Source: Candidatus Poribacteria bacterium (GTDB taxonomy: Bacteria > Poribacteria > WGA-4E > WGA-3G). Taken from it: a DNA stretch of 50,509 bases. Location of the stretch: contig JAAXHO010000207.1 of NCBI GenBank assembly GCA_012270795.1, forward strand, positions 1 to 50,509. Direction: 5' to 3'. A program made the position numbers and the translations under genes. The notes under the pieces are model-generated. The model was not told where the DNA came from. It saw only the letters and a program-made list of their open reading frames with translations, and ran no database searches. Below are positions 8,739 to 16,626 of this stretch, one piece after another. The stretch's first letter is position 1, and each line of letters opens with the position of its first letter.

Positions 8739-9728
8739 TTAATATAATTTGTCTTCCGATTTTGAGTAAATAGATATTAAGACAAAACAGGTGGTTTGTA
8801 AGTTTGTTGCTGCAGTCTTGAGTTCTATTGGCGTATCACTCTTGAATCCCCCATCCTTCCCCTGTGCTTTTGTAAGATATGCAATTGCGATTCGACGTGT
8901 ATTAAGCGGGTCAGCTGCAGCGGAAAGTCCCATAATAGCAGCTGCAGTCACCTCTGGATCACTTGGTTTACCTTTAAACCTACCAAAACCACCATCTTTG
9001 TTTTGGAATTGTTTTATCAGGGCAACCTGTTCATCGAGATCATATTCGGGTGACAGTCCTTGGAGTGCCCATGAGGTTACATAAATATCAGATTGCGTTC
9101 CTCCGGGTAGATTCCATATATTGTCAAAATTGTTCTGTTCTGCTAACCACTTAATTCCTGAGCTAATGGGTGTGAAATGTTCTTGTATAAAACCGAGTTT
9201 TTTAAACCCAACAAGTGTTGCTGAAGTATAGAGTATATGTCCTGGACTTTTGTTTTTGCGTCCCCAGCTACCACTGCGATTTTGTGCGTTTTTGAGCCAA
9301 TACATTCCCTTTAATCTTGCTTCAGAGTCTGTTTTTGCATTTGCAAGTGCTATGAGTGCAAAAGCGGTATGAGCGGTATTGTCGTTCCAACTACCATTAT
9401 CCTGTTGTTTGCTTCTTAAATACCGGACTCCTCCACGAATGACACGTGAACCGGTCCCCCACTTTGCATCCGTCAATGCCCAAATCGCTAGTGCAGTGAT
9501 TTCTACATCACTTTTGCCACCCGGTAATAGGGGCCAGCCACCATCTTTATTTTGGTGCTTCACAATAAATGCTTTTGTCTTTTCTATTGTCTTATAAAGT
9601 GAAGACATTTCTGTTTTCTTTGATATTCCTTTTTCACTTTCAGCAACTATGCTTGCAGTATTAAAGTAAAAAAGGAATATGAGTGTCTGACAACAAAGCA
9701 AAATGAATGTCCGTTTTTGATTTCTCAT
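8739..9728 (-). CDS. secreted prenyltransferase/squalene-oxidase repeat protein
   Basis: A 329-residue protein with an N-terminal signal peptide (RTFILLCCQTLIFLFYFNTA). Repeated alpha-toroid units carry QxxDGGW-like motifs: HQNKDGGWPL, KQQDNGSW, AQNRSGSWG, FQNKDGGFGRF and AQGKDGGFKSD. This is the terpenoid-cyclase/prenyltransferase fold. The catalytic DxDD motif of squalene-hopene cyclase is not apparent and the protein is about half its length, so cyclase activity is unlikely. Export fits a binding or structural role. Similar proteins are common in Planctomycetes-like genomes. The gene lies between two dehydrogenase genes. Confidence 0.8.
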   Translation of the reverse strand: MRNQKRTFILLCCQTLIFLFYFNTASIVAESEKGISKKTEMSSLYKTIEKTKAFIVKHQNKDGGWPLLPGGKSDVEITALAIWALTDAKWGTGSRVIRGGVRYLRSKQQDNGSWNDNTAHTAFALIALANAKTDSEARLKGMYWLKNAQNRSGSWGRKNKSPGHILYTSATLVGFKKLGFIQEHFTPISSGIKWLAEQNNFDNIWNLPGGTQSDIYVTSWALQGLSPEYDLDEQVALIKQFQNKDGGFGRFKGKPSDPEVTAAAIMGLSAAADPLNTRRIAIAYLTKAQGKDGGFKSDTPIELKTAATNLQTTCFVLISIYSKSEDKLY

Positions 9729-9776
9729 TACTTCACCTATGTATTGGTATGTATAATTTTCTGATATAAAAAAGGT

Positions 9777-10901
9777 TTAATTTTGCGGTTCCACCACAAC
9801 TTTATATACACCTTCATTTCCAAGCATATCAATGCCGTTTTCTAATTGATTTAGCGGAAGATGATGCGTTATAAGTTTTTGTAAAGGTGCGCGGGTTCTC
9901 TGGAGAAAATCCAATGCTGTCTGAAACTGGATTTGAGGATATGCCCACACACCGCACACGTCAAGGTCTTTGTTGCAAATCTGGTGCGGTCTCACAAGTG
10001 TATCACCTGAATCGGTGTAGTGTCCGACTTCAATTACTTTTCCGCCGCGTCTCACAACTTCTAATGCCTCTGAAAAAACTGCAGGTATCCCCGCACATTC
10101 AATTGAGATATCTACACCGACTCCATTTGTGATGGATTGAATCTGTTCAATCCGTTCATCGAGAGTGGTATTCGCCACATTTATGACTACATCTGCTCCC
10201 ATCTGACTTGCCATATCTAATCGACTATCCACAAGGTCGGTAGCGATGATTGTACCTGCGCCACTATCCCGCAACACAGCAATGACGAGGAGGCCGATGG
10301 GGCCACACCCTAACACAGCAACACTACTACCGATGCTGTATCCATCGCCGACCTGCGGTAATCCGGGTGCACATGCGCGTTCAACAGCACGGGTCGCAAC
10401 CGCTACAGGTTCTGTAAGAACGGATATTCCCTCAAGTATATCATCCGGTATTTTGTAAACCCAAGAATTGCCGTGTATATAGGTATATTCAGAAAATTCA
10501 CCGGTCAGATATGGTGGTGTCTCACTATTGCTAAACCCATAAATAGTCCGACCTGAACATAACGTTGGTCGTCCGGGGACATGTAAGCAGTAGTAACATC
10601 TGCCGCAGTTTTTTGAGCCTGGCACCACGGTGATTCTGTCTCCCTCTTTAATCGGTCCACCCATTACATTCATAATTTGATTGGCATTCTTGCCGATCTC
10701 TGCGACTGTGCCAACAACCTCGTGTCCTGGGATGACAGGAAATCTCAATGCAGTATGTCCCAGATACATGTGCTTGTCACTGCCACAGATACCGACTTTA
10801 TCCACCTGTAGCAGCAGAGAGTCTTCGGCTGGAATAGGTTTGTCAAATTCGCGGATTTCAATATGCCCCGGTTGAAGCATCACCGCAGCTTGAACTTGCA
10901 T
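9777..10901 (-). CDS. zinc-dependent medium-chain alcohol dehydrogenase
   Basis: A 374-residue MDR-family enzyme. Catalytic zinc motifs are GICGSDKHMYLG and PGHEVVGTVAEIG. The structural zinc lobe is present as NCGRCYYCLHVPGRPTLC, and the Rossmann glycine motif is SVAVLGCGPIGLL. It resembles L-threonine, sorbitol and L-iditol dehydrogenases. The exact substrate is not determinable, but sugar or polyol oxidation would fit the neighbouring dehydratase and Gfo/Idh/MocA genes. Compare the shorter relative at 35809, which lacks the structural-zinc cysteines. Confidence 0.88.
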   Translation of the reverse strand: MQVQAAVMLQPGHIEIREFDKPIPAEDSLLLQVDKVGICGSDKHMYLGHTALRFPVIPGHEVVGTVAEIGKNANQIMNVMGGPIKEGDRITVVPGSKNCGRCYYCLHVPGRPTLCSGRTIYGFSNSETPPYLTGEFSEYTYIHGNSWVYKIPDDILEGISVLTEPVAVATRAVERACAPGLPQVGDGYSIGSSVAVLGCGPIGLLVIAVLRDSGAGTIIATDLVDSRLDMASQMGADVVINVANTTLDERIEQIQSITNGVGVDISIECAGIPAVFSEALEVVRRGGKVIEVGHYTDSGDTLVRPHQICNKDLDVCGVWAYPQIQFQTALDFLQRTRAPLQKLITHHLPLNQLENGIDMLGNEGVYKVVVEPQN

Positions 10902-10913
10902 AGTACATAACCT

Positions 10914-12071
10914 TTATTTTGTCCATAGTGGAATCAATATCTTTGTCAACTGCGCCAAACTTTCTAAATTATGCGCAGGAAGAAAATAGTCTACGTAAGG
11001 CACTGCAGTTCGGATGCCTCTACAAATCGGTTGATAGTTGTCACTCCCCAGTAACGGATTGAGCCATAAGAGTTTATATGCATGCCGATGTAACATCTCC
11101 ATAGATCGTCGGAGGAGTTCCGCATCACCTCTGTCCCAACCATCACTGATGAGAATTACAACTGACCGATATGCTGAAAAAGATGAAGCGAATTGACGAT
11201 AAAACGCTAATAGACTTTCACCAATTTTCGTGCCGCCCGACCAGTCTGGTACAATATTCGCAACTTCATTCAATCCTGCTGCTAAACCTTTACGACGAAG
11301 CAATCCTGTGATATTCGTCATATATGTGCTGAAGACTGCGACTTCTACTTCTTTTATTGCTTGCTGCATGCCGTAAATGAATTGAATTAGAAATTTGGAA
11401 TAACAATCCATTGACCCGCTCACATCACAGAGGAGTAGAATTTTTGTTTTTTTGATCTTTTGCTTTTTGCGTTTCAGTTCAATCGGTTCGCCACCGTGCA
11501 CAAGGCTCTTCCGCCAACTTCGCCGGAAGTCAATTGTTCTGCCCTTTTTGCTGCTAACTTTGCGTCTGCTCAGTTTTGTGGCTAATACAGCTGCCAATTT
11601 TGCAACAACCTGCCGCGCGCTTTCCATATCTTTTTCAGAATACTCACTAAAATCCTTTCGTGTCAGTACCTCCTCTACGCTATATGCAATAGGATCGTCT
11701 TCCTGTCCCTCTTCCTCATCTGAATCCTCAAAATCTATCCATTGATCCATAATGTTTTCTTCATCTTCGGTATCATATAGGTCTTGCAAGGCGGATGGTT
11801 CAGGTTCTTCTTCGCCGCTATCAGTTATTTGGATTTCTGGTCTTGGATGCCTCCAAAACAGATTGAAGGCTGTATCAAATTTTTCTCTATCTATTTCGTT
11901 AGCAATCAAGTTTGTTCGTGCAGTATGATAAAAAACGTCCCGTTCACTGATGTCAATGAATTCAACGCTTTTACACCAACTTAACTGATTAGTTGGTGTT
12001 ACGTTAACACCTATCTGCCTAAGAAGTTTGCAAAAATCGTTGATCTGATAGAGAAGTGTGTGTTCAGTCAT
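10914..12071 (-). CDS. CoxE-like von Willebrand factor A domain protein
   Basis: A 385-residue protein. The C-terminal half is a CoxE-type VWA domain with a metal-ion-dependent adhesion site DVSGSMD (D216, S218, S220), a Thr in WSGGTKIGES and an ISDGWDRGD loop. The middle is strongly acidic (residues about 95-135), and a basic segment follows (about 165-205). CoxE-like proteins usually work with a MoxR AAA+ ATPase in metal-centre insertion or remodelling, but no such ATPase is encoded nearby. Its ATG overlaps the stop codon of the upstream MNT-HepT-like gene by 8 bp, indicating translational coupling. A truncated copy of its first 31 codons survives at 12994-13089. Confidence 0.85.
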   Translation of the reverse strand: MTEHTLLYQINDFCKLLRQIGVNVTPTNQLSWCKSVEFIDISERDVFYHTARTNLIANEIDREKFDTAFNLFWRHPRPEIQITDSGEEEPEPSALQDLYDTEDEENIMDQWIDFEDSDEEEGQEDDPIAYSVEEVLTRKDFSEYSEKDMESARQVVAKLAAVLATKLSRRKVSSKKGRTIDFRRSWRKSLVHGGEPIELKRKKQKIKKTKILLLCDVSGSMDCYSKFLIQFIYGMQQAIKEVEVAVFSTYMTNITGLLRRKGLAAGLNEVANIVPDWSGGTKIGESLLAFYRQFASSFSAYRSVVILISDGWDRGDAELLRRSMEMLHRHAYKLLWLNPLLGSDNYQPICRGIRTAVPYVDYFLPAHNLESLAQLTKILIPLWTK

Positions 12072-12978
12072 TTTCTTGTTTCTTTAAAAAAGCAATGAAT
12101 GCTTCCAGTTCTTTAGACAGAGTAGGAAAAACTTCGTTAACTCGCGTTGCATTCTCAAGCATTTTTTCATAATCCAGTTCATCTCCGTAAATATATAAGA
12201 AAACATGACGAAAACCGAGTAGATTTTGTAGCTCGGTATAAGTATGCTGTGAAATTACAGGCTCACGCATTGAGGTAGATTCTGCGATTTGTTGCAATAG
12301 GTCTTTGTGCCATTCTTCTCCTGTGGGTAAAGATTGGTCAACCTCTTTAGCAATTCTTTCAAAAATGTTTTCCAACTGCTTATAGAAATCGTATAGATAT
12401 CTGGCGATTTCTATTTCTATGCTACGTCTATATCGCTCTGGGGCATCCTGAATGTTTTGTAAGGCTTGATCAATGCGTTGAACAGCACCTTTTACTTTTG
12501 TATAACCATCACTCATACTTTGTATTATATCTCTTTTCAATGTGTTTGTTCCCTTTCTTTTTTCAGTTTTTGGACATTTTCTGTAGAATCCTGCTTCACC
12601 TTTCTGTATGGGAATTACTTGCTTCTGTATACGGTCACGAAACGTTCCTTTACAATTCTCAAAACTAACCAAATCAATATCGAATTCTTGACTAAAACCG
12701 ATAGTTTCGTATACAGCGCGGAAGTACTGGTCGGACGAAAGTCCCCAAACGGCAATATCAATATCCGACCATTTTGAGAAACGATTTTGTTGTGCAAGCG
12801 ACCCGAATACTGCGACCTGTGTTGCACCAAAATCTTCATAGAGCATTGCTGCTAACTTGTGCGCAGTTTGCCATGCGCGTTGCAGCAATGCCTCATCCAC
12901 TGCCCTTTTATTGAAGTGTTTCTCAAGACGTGCTCTGTTTTCTCGTATTTTTTCTGAGGATAGGTCTTTATGTATCAT
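12064..12978 (-). CDS. nucleotidyltransferase (MNT) fused to HepT-like (HEPN) domain, copy 2
   Basis: A 304-residue protein. Residues about 40-130 form a minimal nucleotidyltransferase: G59-S60 (FGSLAQQNR) and D72/D74 (SDIDIAVW). The helical C-terminal half resembles the HepT-like HEPN domain, with GFRHVFLYIYGDELDY corresponding to that family's RHxxxxxYG signature. In known MNT-HEPN toxin-antitoxin pairs MntA modifies HepT, and the two are usually separate genes; here both are in one chain. The histidine expected in the canonical HEPN R-x4-6-H motif is not evident, so RNase activity is uncertain. It is translationally coupled to the VWA gene and strongly similar to 13082-13954. Confidence 0.8.
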   Translation of the reverse strand: MIHKDLSSEKIRENRARLEKHFNKRAVDEALLQRAWQTAHKLAAMLYEDFGATQVAVFGSLAQQNRFSKWSDIDIAVWGLSSDQYFRAVYETIGFSQEFDIDLVSFENCKGTFRDRIQKQVIPIQKGEAGFYRKCPKTEKRKGTNTLKRDIIQSMSDGYTKVKGAVQRIDQALQNIQDAPERYRRSIEIEIARYLYDFYKQLENIFERIAKEVDQSLPTGEEWHKDLLQQIAESTSMREPVISQHTYTELQNLLGFRHVFLYIYGDELDYEKMLENATRVNEVFPTLSKELEAFIAFLKKQEND

Positions 12979-12993
12979 AATTAATCCTTTACA

Positions 12994-13089
12994 CTAATTT
13001 AACTGCATAGTTATTGTTACGTTAACACCTATTTCCCTAAGAAGTTTGCAAAAATCGTTGATCTGATAAAGGGATGTGTTTTCAGTCAT
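12994..13089 (-). pseudogene. truncated 5' remnant of the CoxE-like VWA gene
   Basis: Reading from ATG at 13089, the frame encodes 31 residues (MTENTSLYQINDFCKLLREI, then GVNVTITMQLN) before TAG. This closely matches the start of the intact VWA protein (MTEHTLLYQINDFCKLLRQI). Its ATG overlaps the stop of the upstream MNT-HepT gene by 8 bp, the same geometry as the intact junction. It is the scar of a tandem duplication of an MNT-HepT gene plus the start of the VWA gene. Confidence 0.85.
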
Positions 13090-13954
13090 TTTCTCGTTTC
13101 TTTAGCCATAGTATGAATGTGTCCAACTCTTTAGAAAGCCTCTCAAAGAGCGCATTAACCTGTGTTGCAATTTGCTCGGTTCTTTCGTAAAGCAATTCTT
13201 CTCCATAGATATTATTGAAAACATGTCGATATGTTAAGAGTTCTTGTAATCGTTTAAAAGTTTTTTGAGAAATCACAGGTTGCCGTTGATCCTGTGGTTC
13301 TGCCATCTGATCCAATAAGTCTTTATGCCACCTACTTCCATCGGGTATCCGCAAGTCAACATCAAGTGCAATTCTTCTAAAGATGTTTTCCATACCTAAG
13401 TAACAATCAACAATGTTTTTTGCAATCGTGGTTTCTATCTCCTCTCTATACTTTGGAGGGGCGGTCTTTATTTTCTCTAATCGTTCTTCAATTTTGGCAG
13501 CAGTTTCCCTAATTTTATTACGTTCATCAGCAATTCGCTGGATAAGTGCGTTTCTATCCACTGCATAGGTACCCCCTTTTTCTATAGGAATTAATTGACT
13601 TTTAATTCTTTCTTGAAACAACCCGTTACAACTTTCAAAATCTACTAAATCAACTTTGAACAACCCACTAATATCTGAAGCGATTGACAATACGCGAAGA
13701 TATTTATATTTTGGAATTCCCCAAACAGCAATATCAATATCCGAATATTTTGAAAATGAACCTTTTTCAGAAAGCGACCCGAATACTGCAACCTGTGTTG
13801 CCCCAAATTCTTCATAGAGCATTGCTGCTAACTTATACGCGGTTTGCCATGCGCGTTGCAGCAATGCCTCATCCACTGCCCTTTTATTGATGTGTTTCTC
13901 AAGACGTGCTCTGTTTTCTTGTATTTTTTCTGAGGATAGGTCTTTATGAATCAT
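13082..13954 (-). CDS. nucleotidyltransferase (MNT) fused to HepT-like (HEPN) domain, copy 1
   Basis: A 290-residue paralogue of the protein at 12064. The first 40 or so residues are nearly identical (MIHKDLSSEKIQENRARLEK), and the middle and end have diverged. Nucleotidyltransferase residues are visible as GSLSEKGSF and YSDIDIAVWG. The HepT-like signature is TYRHVFNNIYGEELLY, again without the canonical HEPN histidine. I start at ATG 13954 by alignment with the paralogue; an upstream in-frame ATG at 13996 would add 14 residues. The pattern of near-identity at the N-terminus and divergence of the specificity-bearing parts suggests old duplication with gene conversion, or domain exchange. Confidence 0.8.
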   Translation of the reverse strand: MIHKDLSSEKIQENRARLEKHINKRAVDEALLQRAWQTAYKLAAMLYEEFGATQVAVFGSLSEKGSFSKYSDIDIAVWGIPKYKYLRVLSIASDISGLFKVDLVDFESCNGLFQERIKSQLIPIEKGGTYAVDRNALIQRIADERNKIRETAAKIEERLEKIKTAPPKYREEIETTIAKNIVDCYLGMENIFRRIALDVDLRIPDGSRWHKDLLDQMAEPQDQRQPVISQKTFKRLQELLTYRHVFNNIYGEELLYERTEQIATQVNALFERLSKELDTFILWLKKREND

Positions 13955-14028
13955 AATTAATGAATCTCTGTGTAAAAATTGAAAGTTAATTTGCATCTGG
14001 TGGACTTATATTCATAAGAGATTTACAG

Positions 14029-14157
14029 TTATGCTTTCAAATTTTCCAATTCTTCACTGAGTTGAACAGCTTCAACTTCTGCCCTATATCTTTCAGTAGT
14101 TTCTTAATTAGCACGTTCTTCTGTAGTCTCAGTGGGATTCTTAGCCAATTTCGCGCT
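14029..14157 (-). pseudogene. remnant of a coiled-coil C-terminus, possibly Uma2-like
   Basis: One frame reads AKLAKNPTETTEERAN, a TAA stop (14104-14106), then ETTERYRAEVEAVQLSEELE and NLKA before the true stop. Acidic helical tails like this are common at the C-terminus of Uma2-family putative nucleases. A single Gln-to-stop change could explain the internal stop. No N-terminal part of such a gene is visible. Low confidence in the family. Confidence 0.35.
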
Positions 14158-14208
14158 TTAGGGTTTTAAATTCCAAAATCTTCTACAGGACTAACTTTGT
14201 TAAAGATT

Positions 14209-14619
14209 TCATATTATCACTCCAAGTCTTAAGAGATTTAGACGTGCTCTGATAGGTTGTTCAGCATTCATTTGAAGTGTTTCAACAGTTGTTCGGCCTA
14301 TAGGTGTTTGACCTTGAATTTCTCCAGTATTTGGGTTTAGGAAAAAATGATCCGTCCAGTTTTCTATTCGAGGGTTGAAAAGTCTAACATCAGTTTCTGT
14401 GAGGAAGTCAAATCCGGTTTGCCGCGTTGCTTTATGGGCGTTACAATGTGAACAAGCAAGTGCCAGATTGTTAATTTCTGTCAAACCTCCTGCCGATCTT
14501 GGGACTATATGTTCCACCTCAAAGGCAGAAGGAGAAAAATGTTCTGGATAGTGACAATACTCACATTGCCCTTCTACACGGTTTGCAACATATCCGCGCA
14601 TTGGATCATCTACACGCAC
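14209..14619 (-). CDS. HNH endonuclease
   Basis: A 136-residue small HNH nuclease. A zinc-binding CEYCHYP pair is followed by FEVEHIVPRSAGG, which supplies the HNH catalytic His. NNLALACSHCNAHKATR follows with the second CxxC and the final motif. Proteins of this size and sequence type occur near toxin-antitoxin and restriction genes. The stop codon of the upstream gene at 14635 is 15 bp away, so the two probably share a transcript. Its biological target is unknown. Confidence 0.88.
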   Translation of the reverse strand: MRVDDPMRGYVANRVEGQCEYCHYPEHFSPSAFEVEHIVPRSAGGLTEINNLALACSHCNAHKATRQTGFDFLTETDVRLFNPRIENWTDHFFLNPNTGEIQGQTPIGRTTVETLQMNAEQPIRARLNLLRLGVII

Positions 14620-14634
14620 ACCTCACTCCTAAAA

Positions 14635-15153
14635 TCATGACAGAAGCCGTTTTTCCAATGTTTCCAAATTGCGTAGTTGCAGTGATTGTTCTTCGGCAAG
14701 GAGAGTTTCCATTTCCCGTTTCGCTTCCGATAATAAAGGTTTTTCACCGTTCAGTGCCAAGAGTTCTGCTAACCGTTCCTGTTTTTCCATAGCAAAAGTC
14801 TCAAAACCAAAACTTGGGTATCCTTTCTTAATCACCTCAACTACGTCTTTGTCTGTACTTAAGACCTTACCAGTGTCGGCATCAACGGTAATCTCTCCAA
14901 CTTCTATAGGCGGAGCAACATTAGTGAAAACGGGGACTATCCAGACAGGTCGGACCCCTTCCTTAAAAATAGGTTCTCGAACGGTCAAGCACCTACCAGC
15001 GTGTTTTTGTAAAAAAGCTAAGGCAGTATCTTTTGTCTCGTCACGTCTAAGTTGAAATATAACAAGTTCTTCAAGAGAAGTATTATACACTTGTGCTTGC
15101 TGTGTCAATTTCTCATAGAGATAATCTGGTAGTGAGATCGTTAGTGGGTGCAT
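14635..15153 (-). CDS. hypothetical protein with RHH-like N-terminus, paired with the HNH gene
   Basis: A 172-residue protein. I chose ATG 15153 because AGGAGA lies seven bases before it; an in-frame TTG two codons upstream is less well placed. The N-terminus (HPLTISLPDYLYEKLTQQAQ, then YNTSLEELV) resembles a ribbon-helix-helix or antitoxin-like DNA-binding segment. The centre (PVFTNVAPPIEVGEITVDAD) resembles a PepSY-type beta unit, and the C-terminus is a charged helix. It may regulate or restrain the HNH protein encoded just downstream. This is inference from order and motifs. Confidence 0.6.
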   Translation of the reverse strand: MHPLTISLPDYLYEKLTQQAQVYNTSLEELVIFQLRRDETKDTALAFLQKHAGRCLTVREPIFKEGVRPVWIVPVFTNVAPPIEVGEITVDADTGKVLSTDKDVVEVIKKGYPSFGFETFAMEKQERLAELLALNGEKPLLSEAKREMETLLAEEQSLQLRNLETLEKRLLS

Positions 15154-15209
15154 GCTCAACTCTCCTATAGCAGAATTTAGAGCAATTTACAATTTTAATT
15201 TTAGTACAC

Positions 15210-15728
15210 TTATTGGGTATCATTTAGAGCTAGTGGTAGTGGCAATTTGTTCAAGGTCCAACTACCATCGGAATTTTTACTGGCAGAAAAATATTTTTTC
15301 TTGGCAGGGTCAAAATCTTTGTAATCTTGTACTACTATGTGACCAACATTTATTTGAGCAACAGTTGAGTTAATTATCATTTTAAAATCGTTGGAATGTT
15401 GTCTGCTTGTTGTCCTCCCACTCATTGCCACTCCAGCCACAGGATAGGTACCCGAAGGTGTTTTTACAGTACCCTCGTGAAAACCGGCACCATTCTCAAA
15501 TACGTAAAATATGAAATCAAAACTAAAGTCTTCGTTGTTAGCAACATAACGACAACCCTCCCCTGGTTTCAACTTCAATCCAAGAGTACAAGGTTTTATT
15601 TCTTTTATCCCCAGCAGTTTAAGCGTAGAGGGCACTTTGCTACCACACCCTGCAAGGAAAATTGATGTAAATAACAAGATTGGTAAGGTCAAGCAAAGGG
15701 ATTGTTTAACGTTCTGATTGAATCTCAT
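15210..15728 (-). CDS. predicted lipoprotein of unknown function
   Basis: A 172-residue protein with a lipoprotein signal peptide: hydrophobic core LTLPILLFTSIFLAGC, with the lipobox Cys expected to be acylated after cleavage. The start is ATG 15728 because the ATG five codons upstream overlaps the ribosome-binding site AGGAGG. The mature part is beta-rich with no family I recognise, and it carries two Cys besides the lipobox (PCTLGL and GCRYVANN). Neighbouring genes give no clear functional hint. Confidence 0.7.
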   Translation of the reverse strand: MRFNQNVKQSLCLTLPILLFTSIFLAGCGSKVPSTLKLLGIKEIKPCTLGLKLKPGEGCRYVANNEDFSFDFIFYVFENGAGFHEGTVKTPSGTYPVAGVAMSGRTTSRQHSNDFKMIINSTVAQINVGHIVVQDYKDFDPAKKKYFSASKNSDGSWTLNKLPLPLALNDTQ

Positions 15729-15760
15729 TAGATTCCTCCTCATTGAATTGGATTAACAAA

Positions 15761-15922
15761 TTACAAATAATCTGTTTGTGCTATTTTGGTTTTAACATCT
15801 TCAGGATATCCTTGCCAGTTAAATTGCCAAATCGAATAAGTGATTTTACATTCCGCTTTACCACGATTTAGTGCCAAAAATTATACATCGGTTGCTGCGT
15901 CACAACACCAATGAATCTCCAT
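15761..15922 (-). pseudogene. small reading frame interrupted by TAA
   Basis: From ATG 15922 the frame reads MEIHWCCDAATDV, TAA (15881-15883), then FLALNRGKAECKITYSIWQF and NWQGYPEDVKTKIAQTDYL before its terminal stop. The frame stays open for 39 codons after the internal stop. The start lies 14 bp downstream of the decayed antitoxin gene, a toxin-antitoxin-like arrangement. I do not recognise the family. It may be a pseudogene, or may start downstream. Confidence 0.35.
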
Positions 15923-15935
15923 ACCCCGGTAAATC

Positions 15936-16315
15936 CTAATTCTCTGCAGCGACTTCAAACCCAAGATGCGCGGACTCCGTTGATGTAAAGGCAACATCAG
16001 ATTTTGTTGACTCTATTGATTGAATAGAAATCTGACATCCAAGTGTGTTGAGGATAACAGTGAGAATTTCAACTCGTGGCAGCTCACTGTTATTAAGTAT
16101 CTCCAAAAGGGTTTGTGGATGCGTTTCAATTTGTTTTGCAAGTGTAGGAATTCCACCTTGTGATTCTATAACGGTTTGAAGTGCCAGCAAAATACGGCAG
16201 GTTCTCCCTGGATTTGGGATTCTTCCAATGCTGCTTGCAAATACCCACTTGCTCTCTCCTGGTCGGAAGCAAGCCGGTTGATTAAATACTCACGCCAAGT
16301 TCGTAATTTTTTCAT
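15936..16315 (-). pseudogene. frameshifted HigA-like addiction-module antidote protein
   Basis: Two overlapping frames together give one family member. The first, from ATG 16315, reads KKLRTWREYLINRLASDQER and continues to YLQAALEESQIQGEPAV. The second continues with LLALQTVIESQGGIPTLAKQ and ILTVILNTLGCQISI to the stop at 15936. Together they match the helix-turn-helix antidote partner of RelE/HigB-type toxins. The shift falls in a run of four T at the join, and one extra T would restore the frame. A programmed frameshift or sequence error is also possible. No matching toxin is present. Confidence 0.7.
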
Positions 16316-16331
16316 TGCTTAGCTTCCTTTT

Positions 16332-16526
16332 CTATGTCTGTGAAACGGACAACAAGGTCTGCTCAACATATATAGGCAATTGCATTAAGTGAAAACGGTT
16401 AGCATTGTATGCATAATCTTCGCCGCTTTCATCTATCACACGAATATAGCCGTGAACTGCAGCTTTATCTTCAGTAACAACACAATAAACTTTCCCTACC
16501 TCAAGGGAATGCTGCGTCCCCTTCAT
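16332..16526 (-). CDS. small conserved hypothetical protein
   Basis: A 64-residue protein. The core (GKVYCVVTEDKAAVHGYIRV, then IDESGEDYAYNANRFH) resembles short proteins common in cyanobacteria and other bacteria with the pattern IDESGEDYLYP, often encoded near toxin-antitoxin genes. It lies 16 bp upstream of the decayed antidote gene and may once have shared its transcript. No ribosome-binding site is obvious. Function unknown. Confidence 0.6.
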   Translation of the reverse strand: MKGTQHSLEVGKVYCVVTEDKAAVHGYIRVIDESGEDYAYNANRFHLMQLPIYVEQTLLSVSQT

Positions 16527-16626
16527 TATTAAGACAGAGTCCGAATTGTGAAAATTGGATTTCTTTTGTGTCCATCGTTAATCAAAATTGTAGCACATTT
16601 CCAACGGATTCTCAAATTAAAACGCG

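Noticed and set aside
8739-9728. Functional squalene-hopene cyclase
   Set aside because: About half the expected length, has a signal peptide and lacks an evident DxDD catalytic motif.
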